A DNA stretch of 22,624 nucleotides, taken from assembly GCA_963540515.1 (NCBI GenBank), contig CAUTNA010000010.1:1-22624 (forward strand), given 5' to 3'. Position 1 is the first letter of the stretch, and every line of letters starts with the position of its first letter. The notes beneath the pieces are model-generated. The model was not told the origin of the DNA and searched no databases. It saw only the letters and a program-made list of their open reading frames with translations. The translations under genes were made by a program, and so were the position numbers. The DNA is from JAFGMC01 sp963540515 (lineage in GTDB: Bacteria > Pseudomonadota > Alphaproteobacteria > Rs-D84). Positions 15,137 to 22,624 of this stretch are shown here, piece after piece.

Positions 15137-16019
15137 TTGAAAGCCTCAACTGTATTTCTTTTATTATACTAAATAATGTTACTTCTGGATCAAGATGTAA
15201 ATTTACCATTTCAGTAATTTTATTTAAAGCATCTTTATATAAATCAGATAAACCAAAGTATGCTATAACATCTAAAACAATATCATATAACTGAGTATCT
15301 GTATTCAATTTTTTTACTATTGGCATAATATTAAAAGATTTTTTATTTTTTAAAGAATTTATTAAATCGTTATAAATAACATCTCCTGATGTTTCTTTTA
15401 ATCTTGCTATTCTTCCAAAACTGCCATTTGCTATATCTAAAATACAATCATTATCTAAATCAATATGAAATTTAGAACAAAGATATTTTAAATTTTCTTT
15501 TGAAAGAGGCATCATTTTTTCAACACGAGATCTAGAACGAATAGTTGGTAAAACATTTGATAATTTATTAACTATCAAAAAGAAAATGGTTTTTTCTGGT
15601 GGTTCTTCAAGTATTTTAAGAAGAGCATTTGATGCAGATTTATTCAGTTCATCCATTGAATCTATTAAAACAACCCTCCATTCACCTGACATAGAAGAAA
15701 AATGTAAATTTTCTATAATCTTCCTTACAGTATAAACGGATATAACACTTGATTCTTTTTTATTACCATCTTTATCAATATTATTATCAGCATCTATTAG
15801 GAAAAAATCTCCAACATCACCATAAATTTCTTTTGCAAGAGTATGTGCAAGAGTTGCTTTACCAATTCCCTTTGTTCCTGTAAACATCCAAACAGGATGA
15901 ATTGGAAATTTATCTTTTAAATTCCAAGCACTTTTAAAATTATTTAAGATATTATCATGTCCAATAACTTCAGTACTATCAGCAGGCTTAGGAAAAGAAA
16001 AAATATTTTTTTTTACCAT
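15129..16019 (-). CDS. holB: DNA polymerase III subunit delta' (HolB)
   Basis: Delta' is the stator of the clamp loader, which opens and places the beta clamp during replication. The AAA+ N-terminal domain has a Walker A-like GTKGIGKA (about residues 48-55), where the usual Thr/Ser after the Lys is Ala; delta' does not need to hydrolyse ATP, and this form is known in alphaproteobacterial HolB. SASNALLKILEEPPEKTIFFLIVN and the SRSR motif (sensor region) are characteristic. At 296 residues it is slightly short. The usual zinc module is not obvious; the segment after the P-loop lacks a four-Cys cluster. It begins four bases after the dacA stop. tmk, often between dacA and holB, is missing here. 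Confidence 0.93.
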   Translation of the reverse strand: MVKKNIFSFPKPADSTEVIGHDNILNNFKSAWNLKDKFPIHPVWMFTGTKGIGKATLAHTLAKEIYGDVGDFFLIDADNNIDKDGNKKESSVISVYTVRKIIENLHFSSMSGEWRVVLIDSMDELNKSASNALLKILEEPPEKTIFFLIVNKLSNVLPTIRSRSRVEKMMPLSKENLKYLCSKFHIDLDNDCILDIANGSFGRIARLKETSGDVIYNDLINSLKNKKSFNIMPIVKKLNTDTQLYDIVLDVIAYFGLSDLYKDALNKITEMVNLHLDPEVTLFSIIKEIQLRLSND

Positions 16020-16023
16020 AATC

Positions 16024-17214
16024 TTATTTTTTTCCTAAAATCATTATTTTTATATTTGCTATTATTTTACCAATAAATTTAACTCTAGGAACATCATCCG
16101 ATGCTATTAAATCTTTTCTTGATATGACTTTACCATCTTTTTCTGCAATTATTTCTCCTAATTTATCACCTCTTGAAATTGGTGCAATAGCAGGTTCATA
16201 ATATCTTGCTAAAACTCTTATACCATTATAATTAGAATCTTTTGGAAGTGTAATTGCAAAATTATCTTTAACAGTTGCAGATACATTTGATTTTTTACCA
16301 TACCAAACAGGAACATTAATTATATTAGAATCTTTTTTATAATATATTTTTGTTTTTGTAGAGTTAAAACCAAAAACAAACATTTTTCTAACTTCGTTTG
16401 CTAAATCAGAATGATCTTTTGCACGCATACCGTTTACTACGCCAACAAGTCTCCTGCCATTTTGTTTAACACTTGCAACCATACCATAACCACCACTATC
16501 AGTATGACCAGTTTTCATACCATCCGCTCCAGACATAATAAACAAAAGTTTATTATAATTGAGAGTATGTAATCTTCCCCACTGTCTGCACCAATTTTCA
16601 GTATGATTATCATATTCAAAACGTCTTGTTGCAAACATAGGATATAAATCTGGATAATTTGAAATTATATATTTACCAAGTATTCCAAGTTCTTTAGTTG
16701 TCATTAAACTATCTGGATGAGGCAAACCACTTACATTTGCAAAAACAGAATTTTCCATTCCTATTGTTTTAGCTTTTTCTTGCATTTTCTGAACAAAAAC
16801 ATCTTCAGAACCAGCAATTTTTTCAGCAACCACAACGCTTGCATCTCCTCCAGATAAAACAATAATTCCTAATATTAAATCTTTAACAGATACAGTTCTA
16901 CCTTCTTCTAAACAAATCTTACTTGCGGTTTGCCAAACTCTATTTCTAAAATCAGCATTTTTACTAACTGGAAACTGATCATCTAATTTTATATTACCAG
17001 CCTTTATTTCATCAAATAACAAGGTAAGTGTCATTAACTTTACCATTGAAGATGGTGGCATTAATAAATTTTCATTTTTTGCATACAAAACACTGCCTGA
17101 ATCATAATCAAGTAAATAAGCAGATTTTGCACGTGATACATAAGCATCAGCGGAGAAAATATTTATAAAACAAATAAAAACAAATAATTTAAGAGAAGTT
17201 ATTTTAAATAGCAT
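16024..17214 (-). CDS. dacA: D-alanyl-D-alanine carboxypeptidase (PBP5/6-like, DacA family)
   Basis: This periplasmic enzyme removes the terminal D-Ala from peptidoglycan pentapeptides. Residues 1-24 are a signal peptide (hydrophobic KLFVFICFINIFSADA). Motif 1 is S56-M-V-K59 with the nucleophile Ser, motif 3 is KTG at 234-236 in GMKTGHTDSGGYG. Motif 2, normally SxN, reads SGG at 121-123 (VLSGGDAS), so the conserved Asn is replaced by Gly. The PBP5 C-terminal beta domain follows (about 285-370). The C-terminus (FIGKIIANIKIMILGKK) fits the family's amphipathic membrane anchor. A GGGG ribosome site precedes the ATG. It is the second gene of the mtaB operon, 26 bases after mtaB. Confidence 0.92.
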   Translation of the reverse strand: MLFKITSLKLFVFICFINIFSADAYVSRAKSAYLLDYDSGSVLYAKNENLLMPPSSMVKLMTLTLLFDEIKAGNIKLDDQFPVSKNADFRNRVWQTASKICLEEGRTVSVKDLILGIIVLSGGDASVVVAEKIAGSEDVFVQKMQEKAKTIGMENSVFANVSGLPHPDSLMTTKELGILGKYIISNYPDLYPMFATRRFEYDNHTENWCRQWGRLHTLNYNKLLFIMSGADGMKTGHTDSGGYGMVASVKQNGRRLVGVVNGMRAKDHSDLANEVRKMFVFGFNSTKTKIYYKKDSNIINVPVWYGKKSNVSATVKDNFAITLPKDSNYNGIRVLARYYEPAIAPISRGDKLGEIIAEKDGKVISRKDLIASDDVPRVKFIGKIIANIKIMILGKK

Positions 17215-17240
17215 TTTAACCCCGTTCTAATGAAATTACT

Positions 17241-18455
17241 CTAGCAAATTTTACCAATAAAATGCAAATCTGAAATATCAATCAATTTTACATTTATAAT
17301 ACTTTTTGAAGGCTCTTTATTATCTAATATTTTTACTGGTATTTCATCTTCTGTCTTTCCAATATTATTTTCTTCTAAAAGAACACTCGAGATTGTTCCA
17401 ATTTTAGATTTCATAAATTCTAATTTGTTAAGGTTAGCCATATTATTTATTAATTTAACCCTATGTTTTGATACAGATCTTTGAATTTGATTTGGCATAT
17501 CAAAACTTTCTGTATATTCTCTTGGAGAAAATGGAAAAGCATGTATGTGAATTGGCTTTATCTCTTTTACAAGATTTAATGTATCATTAAAAAATTCTTC
17601 AGATTCTTGTGGAAAACCACAAATTATATCCCAACTGAAGCTGATGAATTTATTAGACATAATTTTTTTTACTATATCTGTATTATGACGTCTTTTCATC
17701 AATTTTAAAATAGTATTATTTCCAGATTGCATTGAAAGATGAAGATGAGGCATCATTCTTTTATCATTTTTAATAAGTTCTATTATTTTATTTATCTCAA
17801 TTGATGCTGGATCAAGAGAAGATAATCTAAGTCTTTCCAGTTTATTGACATCTATCAGTATTTTTTTACATAAATCAGATAAATATAATTTATTTTCTCT
17901 ATCAAAATAACTTGCAATATCAATACCTGTTAAAACAATTTCTTTAAAACCACCTTCAACAGCTTTTTTTACTTCTATAAGAATTTTTTGATAATCAAAA
18001 GAATAGCTTTTTCCACGTAGTAATTTAGTAATACAAAAAGTGCAATTATGATTACAACCATTTTGAATTTGAATATATTTTTTTGAAAGATTTGAAGAAT
18101 TGTTTTTAAATAATTTTGATTCTATATTAAATTTATTATCAAAAGCATTTAAATAACTTTCTAAATTTAATTTATTTTTATTATCTATAACAAACACCTG
18201 TTCAAAAGATTTATATCTATCTGGGTGAAGTGTTGCACTGCAACCAGTTATAAAAATAGGAATATTTTTATATTCTTGTATAATTTTTCTTAATTTTTGT
18301 GAAACTTGGCGCTCTGCTTCACTTGTAACCGCACATGAGTTTATAACAATTGCACTATTAAAGTGCGATGAAATCATATTTTTTATTTTCTCAGACTCTA
18401 ATGTATTTAACCTGCAACCAAAAGTTATAGATAATATATTTTGATTTTCTTTCAT
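17241..18455 (-). CDS. mtaB: tRNA t6A37 methylthiotransferase MtaB
   Basis: MtaB is a radical SAM enzyme that turns t6A37 into ms2t6A37. The N-terminal domain binds one 4Fe-4S cluster through C14 (TFGCRLN), C41 (NSCAVT) and C72 (TGCSA). The radical SAM domain binds the second through C134, C138 and C141 (CNHNCTFC). TGIDIASY, LSSLDPASI, HLHLSMQSGNNTILKLMKRRH and DIICGFPQES are typical of MtaB rather than MiaB. The last 60 residues are the TRAM-like region. At 404 residues the length is normal. There is no Shine-Dalgarno, and the promoter lies so close that the mRNA should start at the ATG. First gene of the operon running to the micropeptide. Confidence 0.95.
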   Translation of the reverse strand: MKENQNILSITFGCRLNTLESEKIKNMISSHFNSAIVINSCAVTSEAERQVSQKLRKIIQEYKNIPIFITGCSATLHPDRYKSFEQVFVIDNKNKLNLESYLNAFDNKFNIESKLFKNNSSNLSKKYIQIQNGCNHNCTFCITKLLRGKSYSFDYQKILIEVKKAVEGGFKEIVLTGIDIASYFDRENKLYLSDLCKKILIDVNKLERLRLSSLDPASIEINKIIELIKNDKRMMPHLHLSMQSGNNTILKLMKRRHNTDIVKKIMSNKFISFSWDIICGFPQESEEFFNDTLNLVKEIKPIHIHAFPFSPREYTESFDMPNQIQRSVSKHRVKLINNMANLNKLEFMKSKIGTISSVLLEENNIGKTEDEIPVKILDNKEPSKSIINVKLIDISDLHFIGKIC

Positions 18456-18462
18456 ATTTCGA

Positions 18463-18491
18463 ATTATAAATAAGCTTTTAAATTATCTCAA
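18463..18491 (-). promoter_or_regulatory. Promoter of the mtaB operon, predicted leaderless
   Basis: TTGAGA (18486-18491) and a perfect TATAAT (18463-18468) are exactly 17 bases apart on the minus strand. Only seven bases separate the -10 from the ATG at 18455, so transcription should begin at or next to the A of the start codon. Confidence 0.75.
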
Positions 18492-18503
18492 GAGTATAAA
18501 TAA

Positions 18504-18525
18504 AAAAACCGCCGAAGCGGTTTTT
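18504..18525 (-). terminator. Rho-independent terminator of rlpA
   Basis: On the minus strand AAAAACCGC-TTCG-GCGGTTTTT forms a 9-pair stem, with four G:C pairs next to a C(UUCG)G tetraloop, followed by a T run. It lies 22 bases after the rlpA stop and just before the mtaB promoter, insulating the two units. Confidence 0.93.
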
Positions 18526-18547
18526 ATAGGAGGAAATGAAAGAATAA

Positions 18548-19432
18548 TTAAATACTATCTGCATTTATCCATCTGCCATTTTTAATTAAGCCAGGAGACA
18601 TACTTTCAGAATTACGAAGTCTGTTTATTAAGTTTCTGGCACTTTCTGCATCCAAACCAACATAACGAACTTTCCACATACCGGCGTCATTTATAACTTC
18701 TGCATTTCCATATCTTTGCATTCTTCTTGAAACTATTCTTGCACTCTCTTCTGAAGAATATGCTCCAACTTGAACAGTATAATCACCCATTACAGACTTT
18801 ACTGGTTCACGATTTACAGGTTCAATAGCACCATTTGCTATATCGACAGATTCACCCATACCAATCGTAGCATTTTTTACAACTAATGATTTATCTGCTA
18901 TAACTTGTATTTGTGCTTTTGTTTGACCATTAAAATGAAGTTTACGAGCAACAGCAGCTGAAACATCCATAATTCTTGAATTTACAAAAGGTCCTCTGTT
19001 ATTAATACGAACAACTACAGATTCTCCATTTTCTAAATTAGTTATATTTGCAATTGTTGGAAGAGGTAAAACTTTACTGGTTGCAACCATTTGATTTGAA
19101 TCAAAGATCTCACCATTTTGAGTTTTTGTTCCATTTAATTCTGTTGGAATTATTCCTATAATACCTGTTTGATTATAATTTAAATCTTCAACCGGATTAT
19201 ACTGAACATCTTCAACTTTATAAGGACTTCCAATATAGTACTTTGGTGCACCTTTTAATAAATTATCATCCATATTATTTTCAACAGAAACCATTCCCTG
19301 AGTGTTCTGATTTAAAGATTCCTCTTCTAGTGTATTTGAACCATAACCATCAAAACCAGAACCATTTGTACCTTTATTACTACATGCTGCTAAAACTGAA
19401 AGAAGTGCAACAAGTGAAATTGCTTTTTTCAT
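18548..19432 (-). CDS. rlpA: RlpA-like septal ring lipoprotein (DPBB + SPOR)
   Basis: RlpA is an outer membrane lipoprotein drawn to the septum by its SPOR domain; in some species it is a lytic transglycosylase. The signal peptide ends in the lipobox LAAC (C17). A polar linker leads to a double-psi beta-barrel at about residues 88-185 (TKTQNGEIFD, NGESVVVRINNRGPFV, RIMDVSAAVARKL), then a SPOR domain at about 216-290 (YTVQVGAYSSEESARIVSRRM, WKVRYVGL). The usual RINDRGP motif reads RINNRGP (N145), and the usual AAHKTLP reads ATSKVLP (S119), so two residues tied to lytic activity are changed. The start has a GGGGAG ribosome site and its own promoter; a strong terminator follows. Confidence 0.92.
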   Translation of the reverse strand: MKKAISLVALLSVLAACSNKGTNGSGFDGYGSNTLEEESLNQNTQGMVSVENNMDDNLLKGAPKYYIGSPYKVEDVQYNPVEDLNYNQTGIIGIIPTELNGTKTQNGEIFDSNQMVATSKVLPLPTIANITNLENGESVVVRINNRGPFVNSRIMDVSAAVARKLHFNGQTKAQIQVIADKSLVVKNATIGMGESVDIANGAIEPVNREPVKSVMGDYTVQVGAYSSEESARIVSRRMQRYGNAEVINDAGMWKVRYVGLDAESARNLINRLRNSESMSPGLIKNGRWINADSI

Positions 19433-19455
19433 AAACTCCCCTTTAACTCTTGGAG

Positions 19456-19484
19456 AGTATACCAGAAATTAAAATTAACTTCAA
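19456..19484 (-). promoter_or_regulatory. Promoter of rlpA with extended -10
   Basis: TTGAAG (19479-19484) and TATACT (19456-19461) are 17 bases apart on the minus strand, and TGG directly before the -10 gives an extended -10 element. The -35 begins two bases after the murJ stop. The transcript would have a leader of about 17 bases carrying the GGGGAG site. Confidence 0.7.
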
Positions 19485-19485
19485 A

Positions 19486-20943
19486 TTATTTTATCTTTCT
19501 TGAGATAAATATTGTAGTTGGTAAGTATATAAAACCAAAACCAGAAACAGCAAGAATCAAAGTCATCATATTCTTAATTGGAATTAGATATAAAATAAAA
19601 CCTAAGACAGAAGATAAAACGAAATAAAAAACTATACTCTTAATAGTTTTTAATTCTATTTTTAATAATCCTTTATTTTTACAAGCTCTTGATAATAAAT
19701 AATTCTTTAAATATCCACCAAGAACAATACCAAGAGGAATAGATAAATAATCAATTAAAGGATAAAGAGAGATAAATAATATACTTGAAAAACAAAGAGA
19801 AATTATACTTGTTTTAACGGGAGTTCTTACATCTTGAACCGCAAATAAAGTTCTGCTATATACCTGACTTACCATCATAGCAGGCAAAACAAAAACCTGA
19901 ATCATAAGAGCATTTGCAACAGCAATAGTTGATTCTGGAGTCCAAGCACCACGTTCAAAAGAAAACTTTATAATAGGAATCGCTAAAACAAATAAACCAA
20001 CAAAACTTGGTATTATCAACATTAAAGATTTTCTTATCGAATAATTTTGTTGAAGATAAACAGATTTTAAATCATTTTTTGCAATTGCATTTGAAAGAGA
20101 CGACATTAAAACAGTCCCAGCGGCAAGTCCTATTACTGCAAAAGGTAAGTGAATAAGTCTGTCTGTATAATATAAATATGAAACTGCACCAGATGTAAAA
20201 CTTGCAATCAATGTTCCAACAATAATATTGATATGATAAAAACCAGATCCAAGAACACCAACAAGCAATCTTTTAAATAAAGTTTTTATATCTTCTGTTA
20301 ATTTTAGTCTGACAAGAGAAAGTTTAAAATGATTTTTTATAACAGAAATCCATAAAATTAACATTTGTAGAATACCAGAAAGTACAACAGTTATAGACAT
20401 TGAATACAAAATAAAAATATCACTTGCCCCAGAAAATAAAAGAAGAGATACTATAAGCATAATATTTAAAAGCACTGGCATAAAAGCAACAAGCAAGAAT
20501 CTTGAGAAAGTATTTAAAATTGCTGATAAAAAAGCAGATGAACAAATAAATATACAATAAAAAAATAAAATTCTTGATATAGATACTGTTAAAGTTAATT
20601 TTTCACCATCAAAACCTGGTGCCATTGAAACAATAACTATTGGCATAATGATTTGAAATATTATCACTATCAAAAGCAAAACAAACATCAGCCAAGAAAA
20701 AGACTGTTTTGCAAAATTTTCATCTTTATCTTTAGATGTATACATTGGAATAAAAACAGAAGAAAGTGCCCCTTCCCCCAATAAATCTCGAAATAAGTTC
20801 GGCAACTTGAATGCAACAAAAAATATATCAGAAAGTCTGCCTGTTCCTAAAAATCTTGCTATTAAAATATCTCTGATAAACCCAAAAACACGGCTTACAG
20901 CCGTCATAAGACCAACACCAAAAATATGTTTGCCAATTTTCAC
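19486..20943 (-). CDS. murJ: Lipid II flippase MurJ
   Basis: MurJ moves lipid II from the inner to the outer face of the cytoplasmic membrane for cell wall synthesis. The MOP-superfamily protein has about 14 membrane segments and the family blocks MTAVSRVFGFIRDILIARFLG, SDIFFVAFKLPNLFRDLLGEGA, MAPGF, ILNTFSRFLLVAFMPVLLN, YYTDRLIHLPFAVIGLAAGT, and FERGAWTP later. I place the start at GTG 20943, which leaves twelve residues before MTAVSRV as in E. coli MurJ. The in-frame GTG at 20961 would add six residues but lies upstream of the predicted transcription start. Neither has a Shine-Dalgarno. The length is then 485 residues. It shares a promoter region with bamD on the other strand. Confidence 0.95.
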   Translation of the reverse strand: MKIGKHIFGVGLMTAVSRVFGFIRDILIARFLGTGRLSDIFFVAFKLPNLFRDLLGEGALSSVFIPMYTSKDKDENFAKQSFSWLMFVLLLIVIIFQIIMPIVIVSMAPGFDGEKLTLTVSISRILFFYCIFICSSAFLSAILNTFSRFLLVAFMPVLLNIMLIVSLLLFSGASDIFILYSMSITVVLSGILQMLILWISVIKNHFKLSLVRLKLTEDIKTLFKRLLVGVLGSGFYHINIIVGTLIASFTSGAVSYLYYTDRLIHLPFAVIGLAAGTVLMSSLSNAIAKNDLKSVYLQQNYSIRKSLMLIIPSFVGLFVLAIPIIKFSFERGAWTPESTIAVANALMIQVFVLPAMMVSQVYSRTLFAVQDVRTPVKTSIISLCFSSILFISLYPLIDYLSIPLGIVLGGYLKNYLLSRACKNKGLLKIELKTIKSIVFYFVLSSVLGFILYLIPIKNMMTLILAVSGFGFIYLPTTIFISRKIK

Positions 20944-20980
20944 AAAAGTAATTATACTCACTAAAAAAGAGAAAAATCAA
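20930..20980. promoter_or_regulatory. Bidirectional promoter for murJ and bamD sharing one -10 region
   Basis: Plus strand: TTGCCA (20930-20935), 17 bases, TATACT (20953-20958), leading to bamD at 20982. Minus strand: TTGATT (20975-20980), 18 bases, TATAAT (20951-20956), leading to murJ at 20943. The two -10 boxes overlap by four bases within ATTATACT, so the two directions should compete for polymerase. Confidence 0.65.
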
Positions 20981-20981
20981 T

Positions 20982-21713
20982 ATGAAGTTATATAAATTTA
21001 TTACAATTCTATTAATTCCTTTTTTATTAGTCTCTTGTTCTTCAAAAAATAAGGTTGAAGAAGACTTATCAATTGGAGAAATGTATACAAAAGCGTATAA
21101 CAGTTTTGATAAAAAGAATTTTGAAACTGCTTCAAAAGAGTTTATTGATATAGAAAACAGATATCCATCAAACAAATTTGCAATAAATGCTTTAATTATG
21201 TCTGCATATTCTAAATATTTAGATAATGATTTTGCAGGCACTATTTTATTATGTGATAAATTTATTCGTTTTCACCCTGGAAATGAAAACATGCCTTATA
21301 TTTTATATCTAAAAGGTATGTCTTTTTATAAACAAGTGAGTGATGTAAGACGTGAATCAGGTATGTCATTGAAGGCATTAGAAACATTCCAAAATTTATC
21401 AGAACAATTTCCTAAAACAGGATATGCAAAAAATGTAAAAAATAAAATGGTAATATTAAAAAATTATATAGCAGGCAAAGAAATGTATTTAATTAGAATG
21501 GATATGAAAAATAAAAATTGGACATCTGCTATAAACAGACTTCAAAACTTAATACAAAATTCTCAAGAATCTGTTATGACACCAGAGGCATTATTCAGAC
21601 TTACTGAGTGTTGGACTGCTTTAGGATTACCAAATCAAGCGGAAGTTTATAAAAAAATATTAGATTTAAATTATCCAGAGAATACTTGGACAAAAAAAAG
21701 AAATCAAACTTAA
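20982..21713 (+). CDS. bamD: Outer membrane assembly lipoprotein BamD
   Basis: BamD is the essential lipoprotein partner of BamA in the complex that inserts beta-barrel proteins in the outer membrane. The signal peptide ends in the lipobox LLVSC with C19 as the lipidated residue. The rest is a run of TPR-like helix pairs. MYTKAYNSFDKKNFETASKEF (TPR1), LYLKGMSFYKQVSDVRRES, SLKALETFQNLSEQFPKTGYA and AGKEMYLIRMDMKNKNWTSAINR are diagnostic of BamD. At 243 residues the length is normal. AAGAG lies about ten bases upstream of the ATG. It stands alone downstream of the shared promoter; recN or lpxC, frequent BamD neighbours in alphaproteobacteria, are not here. Confidence 0.96.
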   Translation: MKLYKFITILLIPFLLVSCSSKNKVEEDLSIGEMYTKAYNSFDKKNFETASKEFIDIENRYPSNKFAINALIMSAYSKYLDNDFAGTILLCDKFIRFHPGNENMPYILYLKGMSFYKQVSDVRRESGMSLKALETFQNLSEQFPKTGYAKNVKNKMVILKNYIAGKEMYLIRMDMKNKNWTSAINRLQNLIQNSQESVMTPEALFRLTECWTALGLPNQAEVYKKILDLNYPENTWTKKRNQT

Positions 21714-21758
21714 TTAAAATCAATTAGTCTTAAAGAATAATTTAAAACTCTACGAATC

Positions 21759-21787
21759 TTGACAAAATAGTTTATTGGAGTTAGAAT
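21759..21787 (+). promoter_or_regulatory. Near-consensus promoter of the putative lipoprotein gene
   Basis: TTGACA (21759-21764) and TAGAAT (21782-21787) are exactly 17 bases apart. The transcript from about 21794 would have a leader of about 30 bases with the AAGGAG ribosome site at 21812-21817. This is the closest match to a sigma-70 promoter in the window. Confidence 0.8.
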
Positions 21788-21825
21788 TAAGGGGTATAGA
21801 ACCAGATGTATAAGGAGAAATACAT

Positions 21826-22413
21826 ATGAAAATACATATGAAAAAGACTTTTAAAGTAAAAAATATTTTAAAGAATAAAAACAAATATAATTTCAAGACA
21901 GAATTATTATTATCAGCTTTGTCTCTTTTGGTAGCTTTTGGAACAGTTTCTTGCAAAAAAGATCCTGTAAAACCTAAAGAAAATAATACTGAAACTCCTG
22001 TTGTTCCTCCTAAAGATACTGTTGATACTAAAACTCCAGAAGAAAGATTATTAAATTTAGAAAAACAATTTACATTAGAAGTTGATGGATTAAAGTCAGT
22101 AGGTTTATATGAAAGATTCAAAAATTATATACATTTACAATCTCCTAATATAAGCTTTAAAACTTTTTATGATTCAGTTGTTGGCAATCCTTTTTTTGTA
22201 GACCCTAAAGAAGCTGCAAAATCAGGATTTAGTTCAATAAATGATTTAGATTCTACAGGGTATAAATATTTATCAAATAGATGGTTAAATGACTTAAAAG
22301 AGATAAATGATACAACAAAAAGAATAAAAATTTTACAAAGAATAGTAGATGCTTGTAATTTATACCTTAAAGAATATGAAATGCAAAATAAAACTGCTTC
22401 TAATTCAAGGTAA
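21826..22413 (+). CDS. Unknown putative lipoprotein (195 aa)
   Basis: I do not recognise the family. The N-terminus has 24 mostly basic residues, then a hydrophobic stretch (LLLSALSLLVAFGTVSC) ending in a lipobox-like TVSC with C43, so it is probably a lipoprotein with an unusually long n-region. A Lys/Pro/Thr-rich linker follows (about 44-70), then a helical domain without known motifs. AAGGAG eight bases before ATG 21826 supports the start; ATG 21838 in the repeated ATACATATGAAAA would shorten the n-region but is badly placed for that site. The near-consensus promoter and long T-tailed terminator suggest a well-expressed single gene. -3 Thr in the lipobox is atypical, so the lipid anchor is likely, not certain. 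Confidence 0.82.
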   Translation: MKIHMKKTFKVKNILKNKNKYNFKTELLLSALSLLVAFGTVSCKKDPVKPKENNTETPVVPPKDTVDTKTPEERLLNLEKQFTLEVDGLKSVGLYERFKNYIHLQSPNISFKTFYDSVVGNPFFVDPKEAAKSGFSSINDLDSTGYKYLSNRWLNDLKEINDTTKRIKILQRIVDACNLYLKEYEMQNKTASNSR

Positions 22414-22437
22414 TATTTATTATTCTTTTATTGGTTT

Positions 22438-22468
22438 AAAAAACTCGCTTTATGCGAGTTTTTTTTTT
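22438..22468 (+). terminator. Rho-independent terminator of the putative lipoprotein gene
   Basis: AAACTCGC/GCGAGTTT with a 5-base loop, extended by A:T pairs and followed by an unbroken T run to 22468. It lies 25 bases after the stop. The following 110 bases up to 22578 are almost pure A+T and hold nothing else I can support. Confidence 0.93.
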
Positions 22469-22578
22469 ATACTTTAAACTTAATTTAATTAAAATATTAT
22501 TATATAATTTTTATCTTGTATTTTATTATATATTTTTTCTATTATCTTCACATATATTTTATTAAAGTATTTATTATT

Positions 22579-22624
22579 ATGGAATCTTTACAATTTATTA
22601 AAAAATTCTTCGCCCGTTCTATCT
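22579..22624 (+). CDS. Possible start of a further gene, cut by the window edge
   Basis: ATG 22579 opens MESLQFIKKFFARSI to the edge, 15 codons. Local G+C rises here (TTCGCCCGTTCT) compared with the AT-only stretch before it, which suggests coding sequence. No ribosome site is visible. Too little is present to name it. Confidence 0.4.
   Translation, partial: MESLQFIKKFFARSI

Noticed and set aside
20828..21241. 137-codon minus-strand open frame spanning the bamD start and the murJ start
   Set aside because: It runs antisense through bamD and reads the shifted start of murJ. Both real genes are strongly identified by homology.

Overview
The window is about three-quarters A+T and densely packed with bacterial housekeeping genes, most of them on the minus strand. 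The gene set fits a Gram-negative alphaproteobacterium with a small, AT-driven, probably host-associated genome. Lipid A synthesis (lpxA, lpxB), BamD, RlpA with a SPOR domain, MurJ and a bactofilin next to a membrane-anchored M23 peptidase indicate an outer membrane and a working peptidoglycan layer. The lineage is inferred from gene content and protein style, not from a marker tree. TGA and TAA both serve as stops, so the code looks standard.

Layout. Positions 1-6016 (minus): a partial unknown gene, tadA, a HAM1/ITPase-like gene, two unknown genes, a short-LID nucleoside monophosphate kinase, rpsA with a GC-richer structured leader, and an unknown gene interrupted by an in-frame stop. Positions 6068-8405 (minus): the bactofilin/M23 pair and a TrmN6-like methyltransferase. 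Positions 8453-11842 (plus): a polytopic membrane protein, lpxA, overlapping lpxB and a small unknown gene behind a promoter with an inverted repeat. Positions 11853-12410 (minus): tsaC. Positions 12500-13732 (plus): two unknown genes, the second followed by an open +1-frame extension. Positions 13744-18455 (minus): an operon mtaB-dacA-holB-tatD-smpB that ends in a 20-codon Cys/Gly-rich peptide gene and a strong terminator. Positions 18548-20943 (minus): rlpA and murJ. Positions 20982-22413 (plus): bamD and an unknown putative lipoprotein. The start of another plus-strand gene lies at the right edge.

The genes cover translation and tRNA modification (tadA, tsaC, mtaB, trmN6-like, rpsA, smpB), nucleotide metabolism and replication (NMP kinase, ITPase-like, holB), and envelope building (M23/bactofilin, lpxA/B, dacA, rlpA, murJ, bamD). 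tsaC and mtaB act in sequence on the same tRNA base: t6A37 is made first and then methylthiolated.

Points of most interest: (1) a tiny Cys/Gly-rich peptide gene at the end of the smpB operon; (2) two unknown genes that share a C-terminal motif, each cut off from that motif by a stop or a frameshift; (3) several promoters placed so that transcription should start at, or within about three bases of, the start codon, implying leaderless mRNAs, including a shared bidirectional -10 between murJ and bamD; (4) a structured leader before rpsA; (5) lost or changed active-site residues in RlpA and DacA. No tRNA, rRNA, CRISPR array, insertion sequence or phage module was seen.
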